Assembly: GCF_007747215.1 (NCBI RefSeq)
Contig: NZ_CP036273.1
Location: 1,534,322-1,598,321, forward strand
Source of the DNA: Urbifossiella limnaea
GTDB taxonomy: Bacteria > Planctomycetota > Planctomycetia > Gemmatales > Gemmataceae
DNA: 64,000 bases
Direction of reading: 5' to 3'
Shown: one piece after another, positions 1 to 8,770 of the stretch
How the letters are laid out: each line of letters opens with the position of its first letter
Numbering within the stretch: the first letter of the stretch is position 1
Made by a program: the position numbers and the translations under genes
The notes under the pieces: model-generated
Seen by the model: only the letters and a program-made list of their open reading frames with translations
The model's database searches: none
Told to the model about the DNA's origin: nothing

Positions 1-307
1 CCGTGTACTCGCCGGCCGGCAGGTCGTTCATCGCCGGCGCGATCGGAAACACGTCGGACGCCGCGTCCAGCGTAGCGGTGCGGCCGGCGGCGAGGTCGGC
101 GCCGAGGACGGGCAGCACGGGCGGCTTGTACTCGGTGAAGTCGGGGGCGCCGTTCTTCGGCCCGACGCCGACGAGCAGCCGGCCGGGTTGCGCCGGCAGC
201 GCCGGGTCGATGCTGACGGTGAAGCGGAGGCCGGGCCGGGCGGCGGGCTGGGCGGCGACCGCGGACGCGACGACGAGCGCCGCGAGGACGGCGAGGCGGG
301 TGGGCAT
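1..307 (-). CDS. N-terminus of a secreted protein (runs off the left edge)
   Basis: The ATG lies at 307 on the minus strand and about 102 residues are visible. They begin with a clear Sec signal peptide (MPTRLAVLAALVVASAVAAQ), then RPGLRFTVSIDP, LLVGVGPKNG and PVLGADLAAG, and end at LPAGEYT. Planctomycete secreted esterase-like (alpha/beta hydrolase-fold) proteins have N-terminal regions of this kind from memory, but no catalytic motif lies inside the window. Safe call: exported protein of unknown function. Confidence 0.7.
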   Translation of the reverse strand, partial: MPTRLAVLAALVVASAVAAQPAARPGLRFTVSIDPALPAQPGRLLVGVGPKNGAPDFTEYKPPVLPVLGADLAAGRTATLDAASDVFPIAPAMNDLPAGEYT

Positions 308-359
308 GGCTCGGCTCGGGCGGGGCGGGGAGGGCGACGTGATTGTAGCGGGATCATCC

Positions 360-427
360 GAGCCGGCCCCGTCAGGGGTCGGAGCGCCCGGCGTGCGGAA
401 CGCTCCGACCCCTGACGGGGCCGGCTC
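360..427. terminator. 27-bp perfect inverted repeat
   Basis: The arms at 360-386 and 401-427 are exact reverse complements of each other (27 bp) around a 14-nt loop. The hairpin lies just past the metG stop and before the next minus-strand gene, so a terminator or mRNA-stabilising role is likely. There is no T-tract, and it may equally be one of the dispersed palindromes found across this window. Confidence 0.7.
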
Positions 428-442
428 GAACGGAGGATCGTC

Positions 443-2005
443 TCACGCGATGCGCGGGAACAGCGGCTTCGGCTTGCCGTCCACGACCTCCGCCGTCACC
501 CGCAGGTCGTCCGGCTGCGCCGACAGCACGGCCGCGTCGGCGTACGTCACCTCGGCCCACGACTTCGGGAAGTTGAAGCTCGTGTAGATGGCCTCCGCCG
601 CCCGCGGGATGAACGGCTTCAGCAGGATGCTCGCCACCCGCAGCGACTGCACCGCGTTGAACAGCACCCGCGCGGCCGCGTCCTTGTCCGTCTTCACCAG
701 CTTCCACGGGGCGTTCGTTTCGAGGTACTGGTTCGTCGGCGTCAGGAAGTCCTGCACGACCGCCTGCAACGCCAGGTTGTACCGGCACCCCTCGACGTGC
801 CCGCGCACCGTCTCGACGAACGCCGCCAGGTCGAGCCCCGGCACGACCGGCTCGGGCGCCTTGCCGGCCGTGTTCGGGAACACGCTGCTGTAATTCTTCG
901 TCACGAGCGTGAGCGCCCGGCTGAGCATGTTGCCGAGGTTGTTCGCCAACTCCGAGTTGTACACCTCCTCGTACCGCTGGCCGCTGTAGTCGCCGTCGCT
1001 CGGGTACGGGCACTCGCGCATGAAGAAGTAGCGGTAGGCATCGGAGCTCGACTTCGCGATCAGCTCCACCGGGTCCACGATGTTGCCGAGCGTCTTCCCC
1101 ATCTTCTCGCCGTTGTTGTTCACGAACCCGTGGCTGAACACCAGCCGCGGTGCCTCCAGCCCGGCCGCCCACAGCATCGCCGGCCAGATGTGGGCGTGAA
1201 ACCGCGTGATGTCCTTGCCGATGAAGTGCGTGTCGCACGGCCACAGCCGCGCGAACAGCTCGGGGTCGTCGGCGTACCCGATGCCGGTGATGTACGTCAG
1301 CAGCGCGTCGAACCACACGTAGATGGTGAACTCGGGGTCGAACGGCAGCCGCACGCCCCACTCCTCGCCGTGCCGCGAGATGTTCAGGTCGTCCAGCCCC
1401 TCGGCCTCGATGAAGCCGATCATCTCGTTCCGCCGGCTGTCCGGCTGCACGAACCCCGGGTTGTCCTTCAGGTACGCCAGCAGCCGGTCCTTGAACGACG
1501 ACAGCCGGAAGTACCAGCACGGCTCGGTGCGCCGCACGAGTGGCCGCTTGTGGTTCGGGCACAGGCCGTCGTTCGCGGCGTGGACCTTGTCGCTCTTGAA
1601 CTCCTCGCAGCCGGCGCAGTACCACCCCTCGAAGTCGCCCTTGTAGATGTGGCCGTTGTCGTACACCTGCTGCGCGAACTTGCGGGCGCAGGCCTTGTGC
1701 CGCTCGCTGCTCGTCTGCACGAACACGTCGTAGGAGATGTCCAGCGCGTCCCACACCTCGCGGAACTGGCGGGCCATGTCGTCGCAGTACGCCTGCGGCT
1801 CCGACCCCAGTTCCTTGGCGCGGTCGGCAACCTTCAGCGTGTTCTCGTCGTTCCCCATCAGGAAGAACACGTCGTACCCTTCCATCCGCCGGTAGCGGGC
1901 CTGCACGTCCGCGCCGACCTTCTCGAACGCCGTGCCGATGTGCGGCCGGCTGTTCGGGTAGTCGATCGCGGTCGTCTGGAACCACTTCCGGCGCGGCTCG
2001 GCCAT
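443..2005 (-). CDS. metG: methionyl-tRNA synthetase
   Basis: Class I aminoacyl-tRNA synthetase that charges tRNA-Met in the cytoplasm. At 520 residues it is the short form without a C-terminal tRNA-binding domain. The HIGH-type motif is HIGT at residues 22-25. The KMSKS-type motif is KMGKT near 301-305, followed by LGN. The connective region has a zinc-knuckle-like CAGCEEF and CPNHKRPL, with the second pair CxxH rather than CxxC. The ATG at 2005 follows a GGAG-like sequence, and the N-terminus MAEPRRKWFQTTAIDYPN aligns well with the family. A hairpin follows on the 3' side and a GGGGTGA palindrome lies upstream. Confidence 0.97.
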   Translation of the reverse strand: MAEPRRKWFQTTAIDYPNSRPHIGTAFEKVGADVQARYRRMEGYDVFFLMGNDENTLKVADRAKELGSEPQAYCDDMARQFREVWDALDISYDVFVQTSSERHKACARKFAQQVYDNGHIYKGDFEGWYCAGCEEFKSDKVHAANDGLCPNHKRPLVRRTEPCWYFRLSSFKDRLLAYLKDNPGFVQPDSRRNEMIGFIEAEGLDDLNISRHGEEWGVRLPFDPEFTIYVWFDALLTYITGIGYADDPELFARLWPCDTHFIGKDITRFHAHIWPAMLWAAGLEAPRLVFSHGFVNNNGEKMGKTLGNIVDPVELIAKSSSDAYRYFFMRECPYPSDGDYSGQRYEEVYNSELANNLGNMLSRALTLVTKNYSSVFPNTAGKAPEPVVPGLDLAAFVETVRGHVEGCRYNLALQAVVQDFLTPTNQYLETNAPWKLVKTDKDAAARVLFNAVQSLRVASILLKPFIPRAAEAIYTSFNFPKSWAEVTYADAAVLSAQPDDLRVTAEVVDGKPKPLFPRIA

Positions 2006-2048
2006 CTCGCTCGCTCCTTACGCTCTCGGCACCCCGTGAAGGGGTGAG

Positions 2049-2112
2049 GGGGTGAGGGGGTGAAGGGGTGACAGGTTCACCCCTTCCGTCACCCCTTCAC
2101 CCCCTCACCCCT
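2049..2112. repeat. GGGGTGA-rich inverted repeat
   Basis: Arms at 2049-2072 and 2089-2112 are complementary and built from short units such as GGGGTGA and GGGGTGAAG. Further copies of the unit extend on both sides (about 2035-2126), filling the gap between metG and the cyclase gene. It looks like an expandable simple-sequence palindrome. It could terminate the upstream cyclase transcript, but no T-tract is present. Confidence 0.75.
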
Positions 2113-2128
2113 ACACCCCTACACCCGA

Positions 2129-4036
2129 CTAAGGTTCGACCGGCACGTAGGACCGGTGCTTGTCCCAGTCCGCGGGTGGCTTTAGCTCGTCGTCGCCGGT
2201 GCCGAGCTTGTTCATCACCCGCCGCAGGCACTGGCTCGCCGGGTCGTCCGGGAACAGTTCCTCCAGCTGCTTGTACGCCCCGGCCCAGTCGCCGTCGGTG
2301 AACTGGTCCACCGCCGACGCCCAGTCGAAGTCCTGGAACTCGTGGATCGGCGGGTTGTCCAGCGAGTACAGCTGGAACGCCGGCACGGGGTCGGGGAACC
2401 CCTTGGCGATGACGTTCCCGAGCTTCCGCGTCCGCAGCTGCCGGCCGCCGCTCGACGCGGTCAGTTTCTCGGCAACCGGCCCGCTGCAAATCGCCCCCAC
2501 GCCGAACGCCTTCGTCATCGATTCGAGCCGGAACGCCAGGTTCACCACCGGGCCGTACAGGTCCACCACCGCGAGGTCGTGCGCCCCCAGCCGGCCGGCC
2601 AGTGTCGCGCCGTGCGTCACGCCGAGGCCGCACTTCATCCCCTTCTGCGTCAGCTTGTCCCAGATGCGGAACGCCGCCTGGCACGTCGATTCGACCTGCC
2701 GGTCCTTCGGCTCGGGCCAGCCCCAGAAGGCCAGCACGGCGTCGCCGCGGAACCCGCTCACCACGCCGCCGTGGTCGGTCACGGTGCTGCTCATGGTGTC
2801 GAGGGCCAGCGAGATGTTCCGCCACGCCCCGGTCAGGTCGTCCTTCGTCTTCCACACGTCGCTGGAGTACCCGCGGAGGTCGCAGAACAGGATGGTGACC
2901 TCCTTCACCCCCGGCTCGAGGACGCGCTCCAGCTCCTCGGGGCGGTCCATGAACGGCCACAGCTCGCGGTGCCACGCCTGCTTGATGACGCTGTTCTGCT
3001 TCGCCAGCCGGTTCATCCGCAGCGTCGTCTCGATCAGCCCGACGATCAGCTCGACCGTCTTCTGGTACTGCGTCAGGTCGTTGACGACCTTGTCCTGGCC
3101 GGGCTTGCCGAGGGCGCCCCACTGGCCGGAGACGCGGCCGGAGACGTAGAGGGCGAACTTCGAGTTGTCCTGGAACGGCGTGCAGATGGCCCACGGGGTC
3201 TGGTTCTGCATCCCCTGCGGGGCGGCGAGCGTCATCTCCTGGGCGCTGCCGGAGTCGGTCGGGTCGGTGGACCAGCAGTGGAGGCAGCTGCGGCGGCGCT
3301 CCTGGATGGCCTTGTGCGCCAGCCGGCGGCTCGGGGCGAACCCGCCGCCGAGCGCAGCCGTCGGCCGGACGTTCGACTCCACGACCGCCAGCCGCCGCTC
3401 GCCGGCGGGGTTGTCGGGCGGGATGCGGACGATGCCGGCGGCGTCGGCCCGCGGCAGCGCCTCCATGATGACCCGGAGCATCTGGCGGAACAGGCCCTGC
3501 TCGTTCACCGCGGCGCGGATGGTGTTCGGCAGCTGCTCCATCGCCTTCAGCACCGTCGCCGGGTTGGTGAAGGCGATCTCCTCCAGCTGCGCCCGGGTCC
3601 GCTCCTCCTGCCGGGCGGCGACCGTGGCGTCGATCGGCGACTCGGGGCCGGTGTCGCCGTCGCCGCGGAGCGTGAACTGGGTCTGGCCGATCCAGAACGA
3701 CTCGCCCGGCCCCACGTCCCAGCCGGTGACGTCGAGGAACCGGTCGCGGGCCTTCGGGTCGCGGACGACGATCTTGTTGACCGGCGCGTCCGGGTAGTCG
3801 GGCGGGACGGGCGGCCGGCGGTCGACGCGGACCTTGTTGGCCTCGAACGACACGTTGGCGTAGTACCGCGAGACCTGGTCGTCCTCGGGGACGGCGAAGT
3901 CCATCTTGGTCTCGTCGCGGCCGAGGCGGAACTGCTTGCCGGGGGCGAGGGCGAACCGGCGGCTGAACTGCGCCGCGGGGACGTGCGGCTTGTCCTTCGT
4001 CGGCCGGATGTCGGTGATCGCTTCCAGCTCAGCCAT
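2129..4036 (-). CDS. FHA-GAF-class III adenylate/guanylate cyclase
   Basis: A 635-residue cytoplasmic signalling protein. Residues about 25-125 form an FHA-like domain (FRLGRDET, VSRYYANVSF), which in the family binds phosphothreonine. About 150-335 is GAF-like. From about 375 there is a class III nucleotidyl cyclase: FCDLRG carries the first metal Asp, GFRGDAVLAFWG the second, and DLYGPVVNLAFRLES the Asn/Arg transition-state positions. The product is probably cAMP; the substrate is not certain from sequence. The Ser/Thr kinase gene ends 70 bases upstream on the same strand, so phospho-dependent control of the cyclase through its FHA domain is an attractive inference. Confidence 0.88.
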   Translation of the reverse strand: MAELEAITDIRPTKDKPHVPAAQFSRRFALAPGKQFRLGRDETKMDFAVPEDDQVSRYYANVSFEANKVRVDRRPPVPPDYPDAPVNKIVVRDPKARDRFLDVTGWDVGPGESFWIGQTQFTLRGDGDTGPESPIDATVAARQEERTRAQLEEIAFTNPATVLKAMEQLPNTIRAAVNEQGLFRQMLRVIMEALPRADAAGIVRIPPDNPAGERRLAVVESNVRPTAALGGGFAPSRRLAHKAIQERRRSCLHCWSTDPTDSGSAQEMTLAAPQGMQNQTPWAICTPFQDNSKFALYVSGRVSGQWGALGKPGQDKVVNDLTQYQKTVELIVGLIETTLRMNRLAKQNSVIKQAWHRELWPFMDRPEELERVLEPGVKEVTILFCDLRGYSSDVWKTKDDLTGAWRNISLALDTMSSTVTDHGGVVSGFRGDAVLAFWGWPEPKDRQVESTCQAAFRIWDKLTQKGMKCGLGVTHGATLAGRLGAHDLAVVDLYGPVVNLAFRLESMTKAFGVGAICSGPVAEKLTASSGGRQLRTRKLGNVIAKGFPDPVPAFQLYSLDNPPIHEFQDFDWASAVDQFTDGDWAGAYKQLEELFPDDPASQCLRRVMNKLGTGDDELKPPADWDKHRSYVPVEP

Positions 4037-4106
4037 AACCCGCGAACTCCCACCCGCGGCTGCGGAACCGCTACCCCGTCATCCTACGGCCGGCGGGCCG
4101 GGGGCG

Positions 4107-6506
4107 TCACCCGTGTCCCGCGAACTCCCACCCGCGGAGCAGGCGGAACAGCCACACCCACAGCACGACCGCCAGCGCCGCCAGGGCCGCCACGAGGACC
4201 GACCCGGCCCACGTCAGCTGGCGCTTCAGCCGGTCCACCGGGGCCAGGGCGACCGCCTCCGGCATCTGCGCCACGAAGCCCCACACCCGGCCGCGGTTCT
4301 CCTCGTACCGGCTGTGCGCCAGCGGGCGGAACGTCAGCGTGTGCGCCAGCAGTTGCTCCCCGCCGGCCGGGGTGTCCAGTGCCACCGGGTCGACGTACCG
4401 GTCGGGGCCGTCTTCGATGCCGCGGTCGATCGACTTCCACGGCACCAGGTCGTCCGGGCGGATGCCGTGCTTCGGGGCCAGCTCCCGGGCGAGCCGCGTC
4501 AGGTTCTCGGGGTCGCGGTGGACGTCGCGGGCGGCGTCGGCCCTGAGCCCGGCCATGCCGGTCTCGTGCCACACCCACGCCCCGCGGTCGTTGACCACGA
4601 ACGCGCTCAGCGCCCGCGCGATCTCCTGCCGGTCGGCCAGCATCGCGTCCGGCATGTCGATCAGGTGGCGGAGGTGGCGGCTCACGTCGAGCCCGACGGA
4701 CAGCAGCCCGACGACCCGGCCGTCGGCCGCCCACACCGGGGTGATGACGTCGAGCCGCCAGCTGCCGTCGCGGCGCGACTGGTACGTCTGCGAGACGTGC
4801 GTGCGGCGGACCACGGGGTGCGGCCGGCCCTGCTCGGCGAACCGGTTGCCGTCGGCGGTGAAGTAGTCGCGGAACGACCACTCGGTGCGGTAGTTCGACG
4901 CCTGCTGCGGGTCGGCCCGGTCGGCCGCGGCGGGGACGCCGGCCTTCTCGCGGGCCAGCGTGAACCCGCGCGCCGGGCCGCCGGTCGGGGTGTCGCCGGC
5001 GACCACGAGCAGCGCCACGGTGCGGCCCTCGACCGCCGGCCACCGCTTCTGCGCGTCCTCGTGGACGTGGGCGACGAAGGCGTCGAACGCGGCGCGGTCG
5101 GTGAGCAGGTCGTGGGCGCGGGTGGCGTCGCCTTCCGCCAGCGCGGCCGTCGCCGCGGCGGCGGTGAGGCGGTCGCGCAGCTCGGGCGTCACCCGGGCGT
5201 GTTGCTCGGCGAACGCGACGTGGTCCTGCAGCGCCCGCTCGACCGCCCCCTTGCCGTACCACGCCGTCCGCGTGAGGCTGCCGTCGATCTCGCGGCTCAC
5301 GTCCGCCGTGGTGCGCTGGTACACGCGGTCGGCGGCGAACGCGCTCCCCCCGGCCACGAGCGCGACGAACACGAACGTGGCCGCGGCGCCGACCGCCAGC
5401 GGGGTGCGGACGTGCCGCCACCACGCCCGCTTCTTCAGCAGGTCGACCACCTCGCCGGCGTCGCGCGGGCGGGCCGCCGGGTCGGTCGCCAGGCAGCGGT
5501 CGACGACGTCGGCCAGCAGCGGGTCCACGAGCCGGCGGTGGGCGGTCGGGTTCGGCGCGGCGGTGACGCCGTCGCGGTAGGCTCGCAGCTTGGTGTCGAG
5601 GTGCTCGGTCTGCTTGATGGCCTTCCGCAGCGCCTCGTCGCGGCGCGGCGGCTCGCCGACGAGCAACTCGTACATCAGGGCGCCGAGCGCGTACACGTCC
5701 CACGAGCTGTCGGACCGGGCCTTCTTGAGCGCGGCGTCGGCCTGGTCCGGCGGCATGTAGAAGAACGTGCCGAGGGCCGGCGTGTCGTCGGTGGCCAGGT
5801 GCGCCTGCCCGAAGTCGGCGAGGAGCGGCTGCGCCGGGTGGCCGGGGTCGGCGGTGTGGAGCAGCACGTTCCGCGGCTTCAGGTCGCAGTGGTGGATGCC
5901 GCGGCGGTGGACGGCGGCCAGCGCCTCGGCCACCCGCGTGAACACCCGCACGGCCTCCGCCACCGGCACGACCGGCTCGCCGGCACGGGCCGCCTTCTTC
6001 GCGGCGCTCACCACGTCGGCGAGGGAGCCGCCGTTGGCCAGCGGCATGACGTAGAACGGCGGCTGCGCGTCGGTGCCCTTGCGGACCTGCTTCACGGTGA
6101 CGATGCCGCCGGTGCCCTCGAGCGCCTGCAGCAGCTTGACCTCGCCGAGCATCGCCTCCCAGCGGTCGTCGCCGGCCGACAGGAACTTGATGGCGACGTG
6201 CTCGCCGGTGTCGAAGTTCTGCCCCTCCCACACGGACCCGAACGCGCCGGTGCCGATGGAGCGGAGGAGCTTGTACTCGCCGACGTCGATGCTGCTGCGG
6301 TTCTGATCGACCCAGCGGTCGAGTTCGCGGATGGCGAGGCCGGACGGCGGCCCGGACGGGCCCGGGCCGGCGGGCGGGCAGGTGAGCGTGGCGTGGACGA
6401 AGTCGCGCCAGCCGCCGGAGGTGCGGGTGCGGCCGTCCTCGTCGTCCGGTGGCGCGGCGACCGGCGGGCGGGCGACCGTGGGATTGTCGTCGGGCAGGGC
6501 TGGCAT
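4107..6506 (-). CDS. receptor-like Ser/Thr protein kinase with extracytoplasmic sensor
   Basis: A 799-residue membrane protein. The Hanks-type kinase domain spans about 75-360: glycine loop GTGAFG at 85-90, Lys107 in VAIKF, catalytic Asp208 in HHCDLKPRN and DFG at 231-233. The usual APE is replaced by PPDQ after GTFFYM. One membrane helix lies at about 368-390. The region after it looks like an extracytoplasmic Cache/PAS-like sensor (VVGLLSVGLDVSRHL, ending GENRGRVWGFVAQM-like text). A second helix lies near 765-785. The kinase is therefore N-terminal and cytoplasmic with the sensor C-terminal. It sits just upstream of the cyclase gene on the same strand. Confidence 0.9.
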   Translation of the reverse strand: MPALPDDNPTVARPPVAAPPDDEDGRTRTSGGWRDFVHATLTCPPAGPGPSGPPSGLAIRELDRWVDQNRSSIDVGEYKLLRSIGTGAFGSVWEGQNFDTGEHVAIKFLSAGDDRWEAMLGEVKLLQALEGTGGIVTVKQVRKGTDAQPPFYVMPLANGGSLADVVSAAKKAARAGEPVVPVAEAVRVFTRVAEALAAVHRRGIHHCDLKPRNVLLHTADPGHPAQPLLADFGQAHLATDDTPALGTFFYMPPDQADAALKKARSDSSWDVYALGALMYELLVGEPPRRDEALRKAIKQTEHLDTKLRAYRDGVTAAPNPTAHRRLVDPLLADVVDRCLATDPAARPRDAGEVVDLLKKRAWWRHVRTPLAVGAAATFVFVALVAGGSAFAADRVYQRTTADVSREIDGSLTRTAWYGKGAVERALQDHVAFAEQHARVTPELRDRLTAAAATAALAEGDATRAHDLLTDRAAFDAFVAHVHEDAQKRWPAVEGRTVALLVVAGDTPTGGPARGFTLAREKAGVPAAADRADPQQASNYRTEWSFRDYFTADGNRFAEQGRPHPVVRRTHVSQTYQSRRDGSWRLDVITPVWAADGRVVGLLSVGLDVSRHLRHLIDMPDAMLADRQEIARALSAFVVNDRGAWVWHETGMAGLRADAARDVHRDPENLTRLARELAPKHGIRPDDLVPWKSIDRGIEDGPDRYVDPVALDTPAGGEQLLAHTLTFRPLAHSRYEENRGRVWGFVAQMPEAVALAPVDRLKRQLTWAGSVLVAALAALAVVLWVWLFRLLRGWEFAGHG

Positions 6507-6730
6507 CCGCGGGCTCGGGGGGGCGGGGTGTACGGACTACTGTACCCCGCGCCGCCCGGGGCATCAATTTCCCGCCGCGGCCGGCGACGGTTTTCGGCGC
6601 GCGGCGAGGCCGGAAGGGCGACGCAGCTTGCCCGGGTTGCCACCGCCGCCACACGCGCCCGTCGTCACGGGTGGGCTTCCTCCCGGCCGCCCTCTAACGA
6701 TAGTTCGGTCCCGACTCCCGAGGCGCGCGC

Positions 6731-8038
6731 GTGTTCCACCCGGTCGAGCTCGTCCTGGCCCTCGTCGCGGTCGCCGTCGGGCTCGGCGTCGTGGCCCGGC
6801 GGATGCGCGTGCCGTACCCCATCCTGCTGGTCGTCGGCGGGCTGTTGCTCGGCCTCCAGCCGTGGGCGCCGAGCGTCGCCCTCGACCCGCAGGTCGTGTT
6901 CCTCCTGTTCCTGCCGCCGCTCCTGTACGCCGCCGCGTTCCAGACCGAGTGGGCCGACTTCCGGCTGAACCTCCGCCCCATTGTGCTCCTGGCCGTCGGG
7001 CTCGTGCTGTTCACCACCGCCGTCGTCGCCGTGGTCGCCCACGCCGTCGTCGGCCTGCCGTGGCCGTGCGCGTTCGTGCTCGGCGCGATCGTGTCGCCGC
7101 CGGACGCCGTCGCGGCCGTGGCCGTCACGCGGCGCATCGGCGTGCCGCCGGTCATCATCACGCTGCTCGAGGGCGAGAGCCTGGTGAACGACGCCACCGC
7201 CCTGGTCGTGCTCCGGGTGGCGGTCGTGGCGGTGAGCGCGGGGTCTTTCTCGGTAGCCGACGCCGGCGTGCAGTTCCTCGTCGTCGCCGCCGGCGGCGTC
7301 GCCCTCGGCCTGGCCGGCGGGTGGCTCGCGGTGAAGCTACACGCCTGGCTCGACCGCGAGGAGCGGGCCGACGCCAAGCTGTTGATCACGGTCACGCTGC
7401 TGACGCCGTTCGCGGTGTACCTGCCGGCCGAGCACCTGCACGTGAGCGGCGTGCTGGCCGCGGTGACGGCGGGGTTGTGGGTCGGCAGCCGGTGCGAGCA
7501 GGTGTTCAGCCCGGCCCTGTACGAGGAGGCGCGGGCCGTGTGGGAGTGGGTCGAGTTCGTGCTGAACGCGCTGATCTTCATCCTGATCGGCTTCGCCCTC
7601 CGCCCGGTGCTCGACCAACTGAGCGACAACTACGACCCGCTCGACCTGCTGGGGTACTCCGCGGCGGTGAGCGCGGCCGTGATCCTGTCGCGGTTCGTGT
7701 GGGTGTTCCCGGGCGCCTACGTGCCGCGCTGGCTGGACCGCCGGCTCGGCCTGCCGACGACGCCGTACCCGCCACCGCGGGCCGTCTTCGTGGTCGGGTG
7801 GACGGGGATGCGCGGCGTGGTGTCGCTGGCCGCGGCGCTGGCCCTGCCGACCGTCACGGCCGACGGCAAGCCGTTCCAAGGCCGCGACCTGATCCAGTTC
7901 CTGACGTTCTGGGTGATCTTCGCCACGCTGGTGGGGCAGGGGCTGACGCTGCCGTGGGTGGTGCGCCGGCTCGGGCTCGGCGGCCCGCCAGTTCCACCGC
8001 CGGCCGAGGGCGCCCACGTTCCGGAGGACGAGCCATGA
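6731..8038 (+). CDS. CPA1-family Na+/H+ antiporter
   Basis: A polytopic inner-membrane exchanger of 435 residues with about 12 hydrophobic segments. The family's ion-binding signature is present as SPPDAVAAVAV (about 120-130) followed by EGESLVNDATA (about 147-157). The start is a GTG at 6731 giving MFHPVELVLALVAV. It is divergent from the kinase gene across 224 bases. Its stop overlaps the start of the next gene (ATGA at 8035-8038), so the two are probably co-translated. The family moves Na+ or K+ against protons; the exact ion cannot be told here. Confidence 0.92.
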   Translation: MFHPVELVLALVAVAVGLGVVARRMRVPYPILLVVGGLLLGLQPWAPSVALDPQVVFLLFLPPLLYAAAFQTEWADFRLNLRPIVLLAVGLVLFTTAVVAVVAHAVVGLPWPCAFVLGAIVSPPDAVAAVAVTRRIGVPPVIITLLEGESLVNDATALVVLRVAVVAVSAGSFSVADAGVQFLVVAAGGVALGLAGGWLAVKLHAWLDREERADAKLLITVTLLTPFAVYLPAEHLHVSGVLAAVTAGLWVGSRCEQVFSPALYEEARAVWEWVEFVLNALIFILIGFALRPVLDQLSDNYDPLDLLGYSAAVSAAVILSRFVWVFPGAYVPRWLDRRLGLPTTPYPPPRAVFVVGWTGMRGVVSLAAALALPTVTADGKPFQGRDLIQFLTFWVIFATLVGQGLTLPWVVRRLGLGGPPVPPPAEGAHVPEDEP

Positions 8039-8409
8039 CGCGGATCGCGTGCGGGATGGGCCTGGCGGTGCTGCTGGCGCTGACCGGCGCCGCGGCCGGG
8101 CAGGAGAAGGACGCGCCGTTCGACCCGGCGAAGCTGATCGGCCGCTGGACGCCGGTTGAGAAGAAGAAGGACGAGGTGTCGGTGGTGGAGTTCAAGACGG
8201 GGAACAAGGTGACGTTCCAGCTCGGCGCCGGCGGCAAGACGGAGACGTACGAGGGGACGTATGCGGTGGCCGGGCAGAAGCTGAAGATCGCGCTGAAGGT
8301 CGGCGAGAAGACGATCACCGAGGAGGTGGTGGTGACGCGGCTGACCGCGGACGAGCTCCACACCGAGGACGCGAAGGGGAAGAAGGAGAAGCTGCGGCGC
8401 GTACAGTAG
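8035..8409 (+). CDS. small secreted protein, TIGR03066-like
   Basis: A 124-residue protein: signal peptide MTRIACGMGLAVLLALTGAAAG, then a beta-rich domain with LIGRWTPVEKKKDEVSVVEF, GTYAVAGQKLKIALKV and a lysine-rich tail ending LRRVQ. The layout (KLIGRW start, EGTYAV repeat, TRLTADEL near the end) matches the TIGR03066 family, defined from paralogues in Gemmata obscuriglobus. It is lipocalin-like in outline; function unknown. The 4-base overlap with the antiporter gene indicates translational coupling. Confidence 0.85.
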   Translation: MTRIACGMGLAVLLALTGAAAGQEKDAPFDPAKLIGRWTPVEKKKDEVSVVEFKTGNKVTFQLGAGGKTETYEGTYAVAGQKLKIALKVGEKTITEEVVVTRLTADELHTEDAKGKKEKLRRVQ

Positions 8410-8419
8410 GCGGGCTGAT

Positions 8420-8558
8420 GTAGGTCGGGTCGAGTCCTCGAGACCGGACGGCTACGCCCTCCAAGAACCCGTAAAACCTCGCCGGTTCGGTGCGATCCGG
8501 GTTCACGTCAAATGTGGTCCGTGCCGCCGTCAGGTCTCGAGGACTCGACCCGACCTAC
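8420..8558. repeat. 26-bp inverted repeat of the GTAGGTCGGGTCGAG family
   Basis: Arms at 8420-8445 and 8533-8558 are perfect reverse complements, 87 bases apart. A shorter relative occurs at 27301-27334. The intervening DNA has no gene. This is one of several palindrome families dispersed between genes in this window. Confidence 0.85.
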
Positions 8559-8590
8559 AACGGCCGGCGCGCTCGCCCCGGAGCATTCCC

Positions 8591-8770
8591 ATGCCCCAAC
8601 CGGTGGTGGCAGTCCACGACCCCGCGGCGCCGGTGCCGGCGGACGTGTTCCCGCTGCTCGCCGACCGCCCGGCAATTGGCGGCGCGCCGACGGTGTACGT
8701 CTGCCGCGACGCGGTGCGCGCCGCGGGTCGGGGTGGAAGCCGTGCGCGAGTGGCTGTCGGGGGCGGCTAG
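8591..8770 (+). pseudogene. decayed C-terminal fragment of a DUF255/YyaL-like protein
   Basis: Translation from 8591 gives ADVFPLLADRPAIGG, then APTVYVCRDAV, and hits a stop at about 8770. The continuation CAPRVGVEAVREWLSGAA is found in the +1-shifted frame. Joined, the pieces resemble the C-terminal tail of thioredoxin-domain proteins of the DUF255/YyaL type, which end in a YVC...C.AP...LR pattern. Only about 60 residues remain and a single-base frameshift separates the two halves. I see no upstream remainder. The family call is from memory of the tail motif and is tentative. Confidence 0.5.

Noticed and set aside
797-2047. Long plus-strand frame opposite metG, and similar long frames opposite or shifted within most genes (for example 2342-4546, 24068-28036)
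   Set aside because: High G+C at third positions keeps the complementary and shifted frames open. Their translations are Arg/Pro/Gly-rich, lack motifs and overlap genes that are certain.
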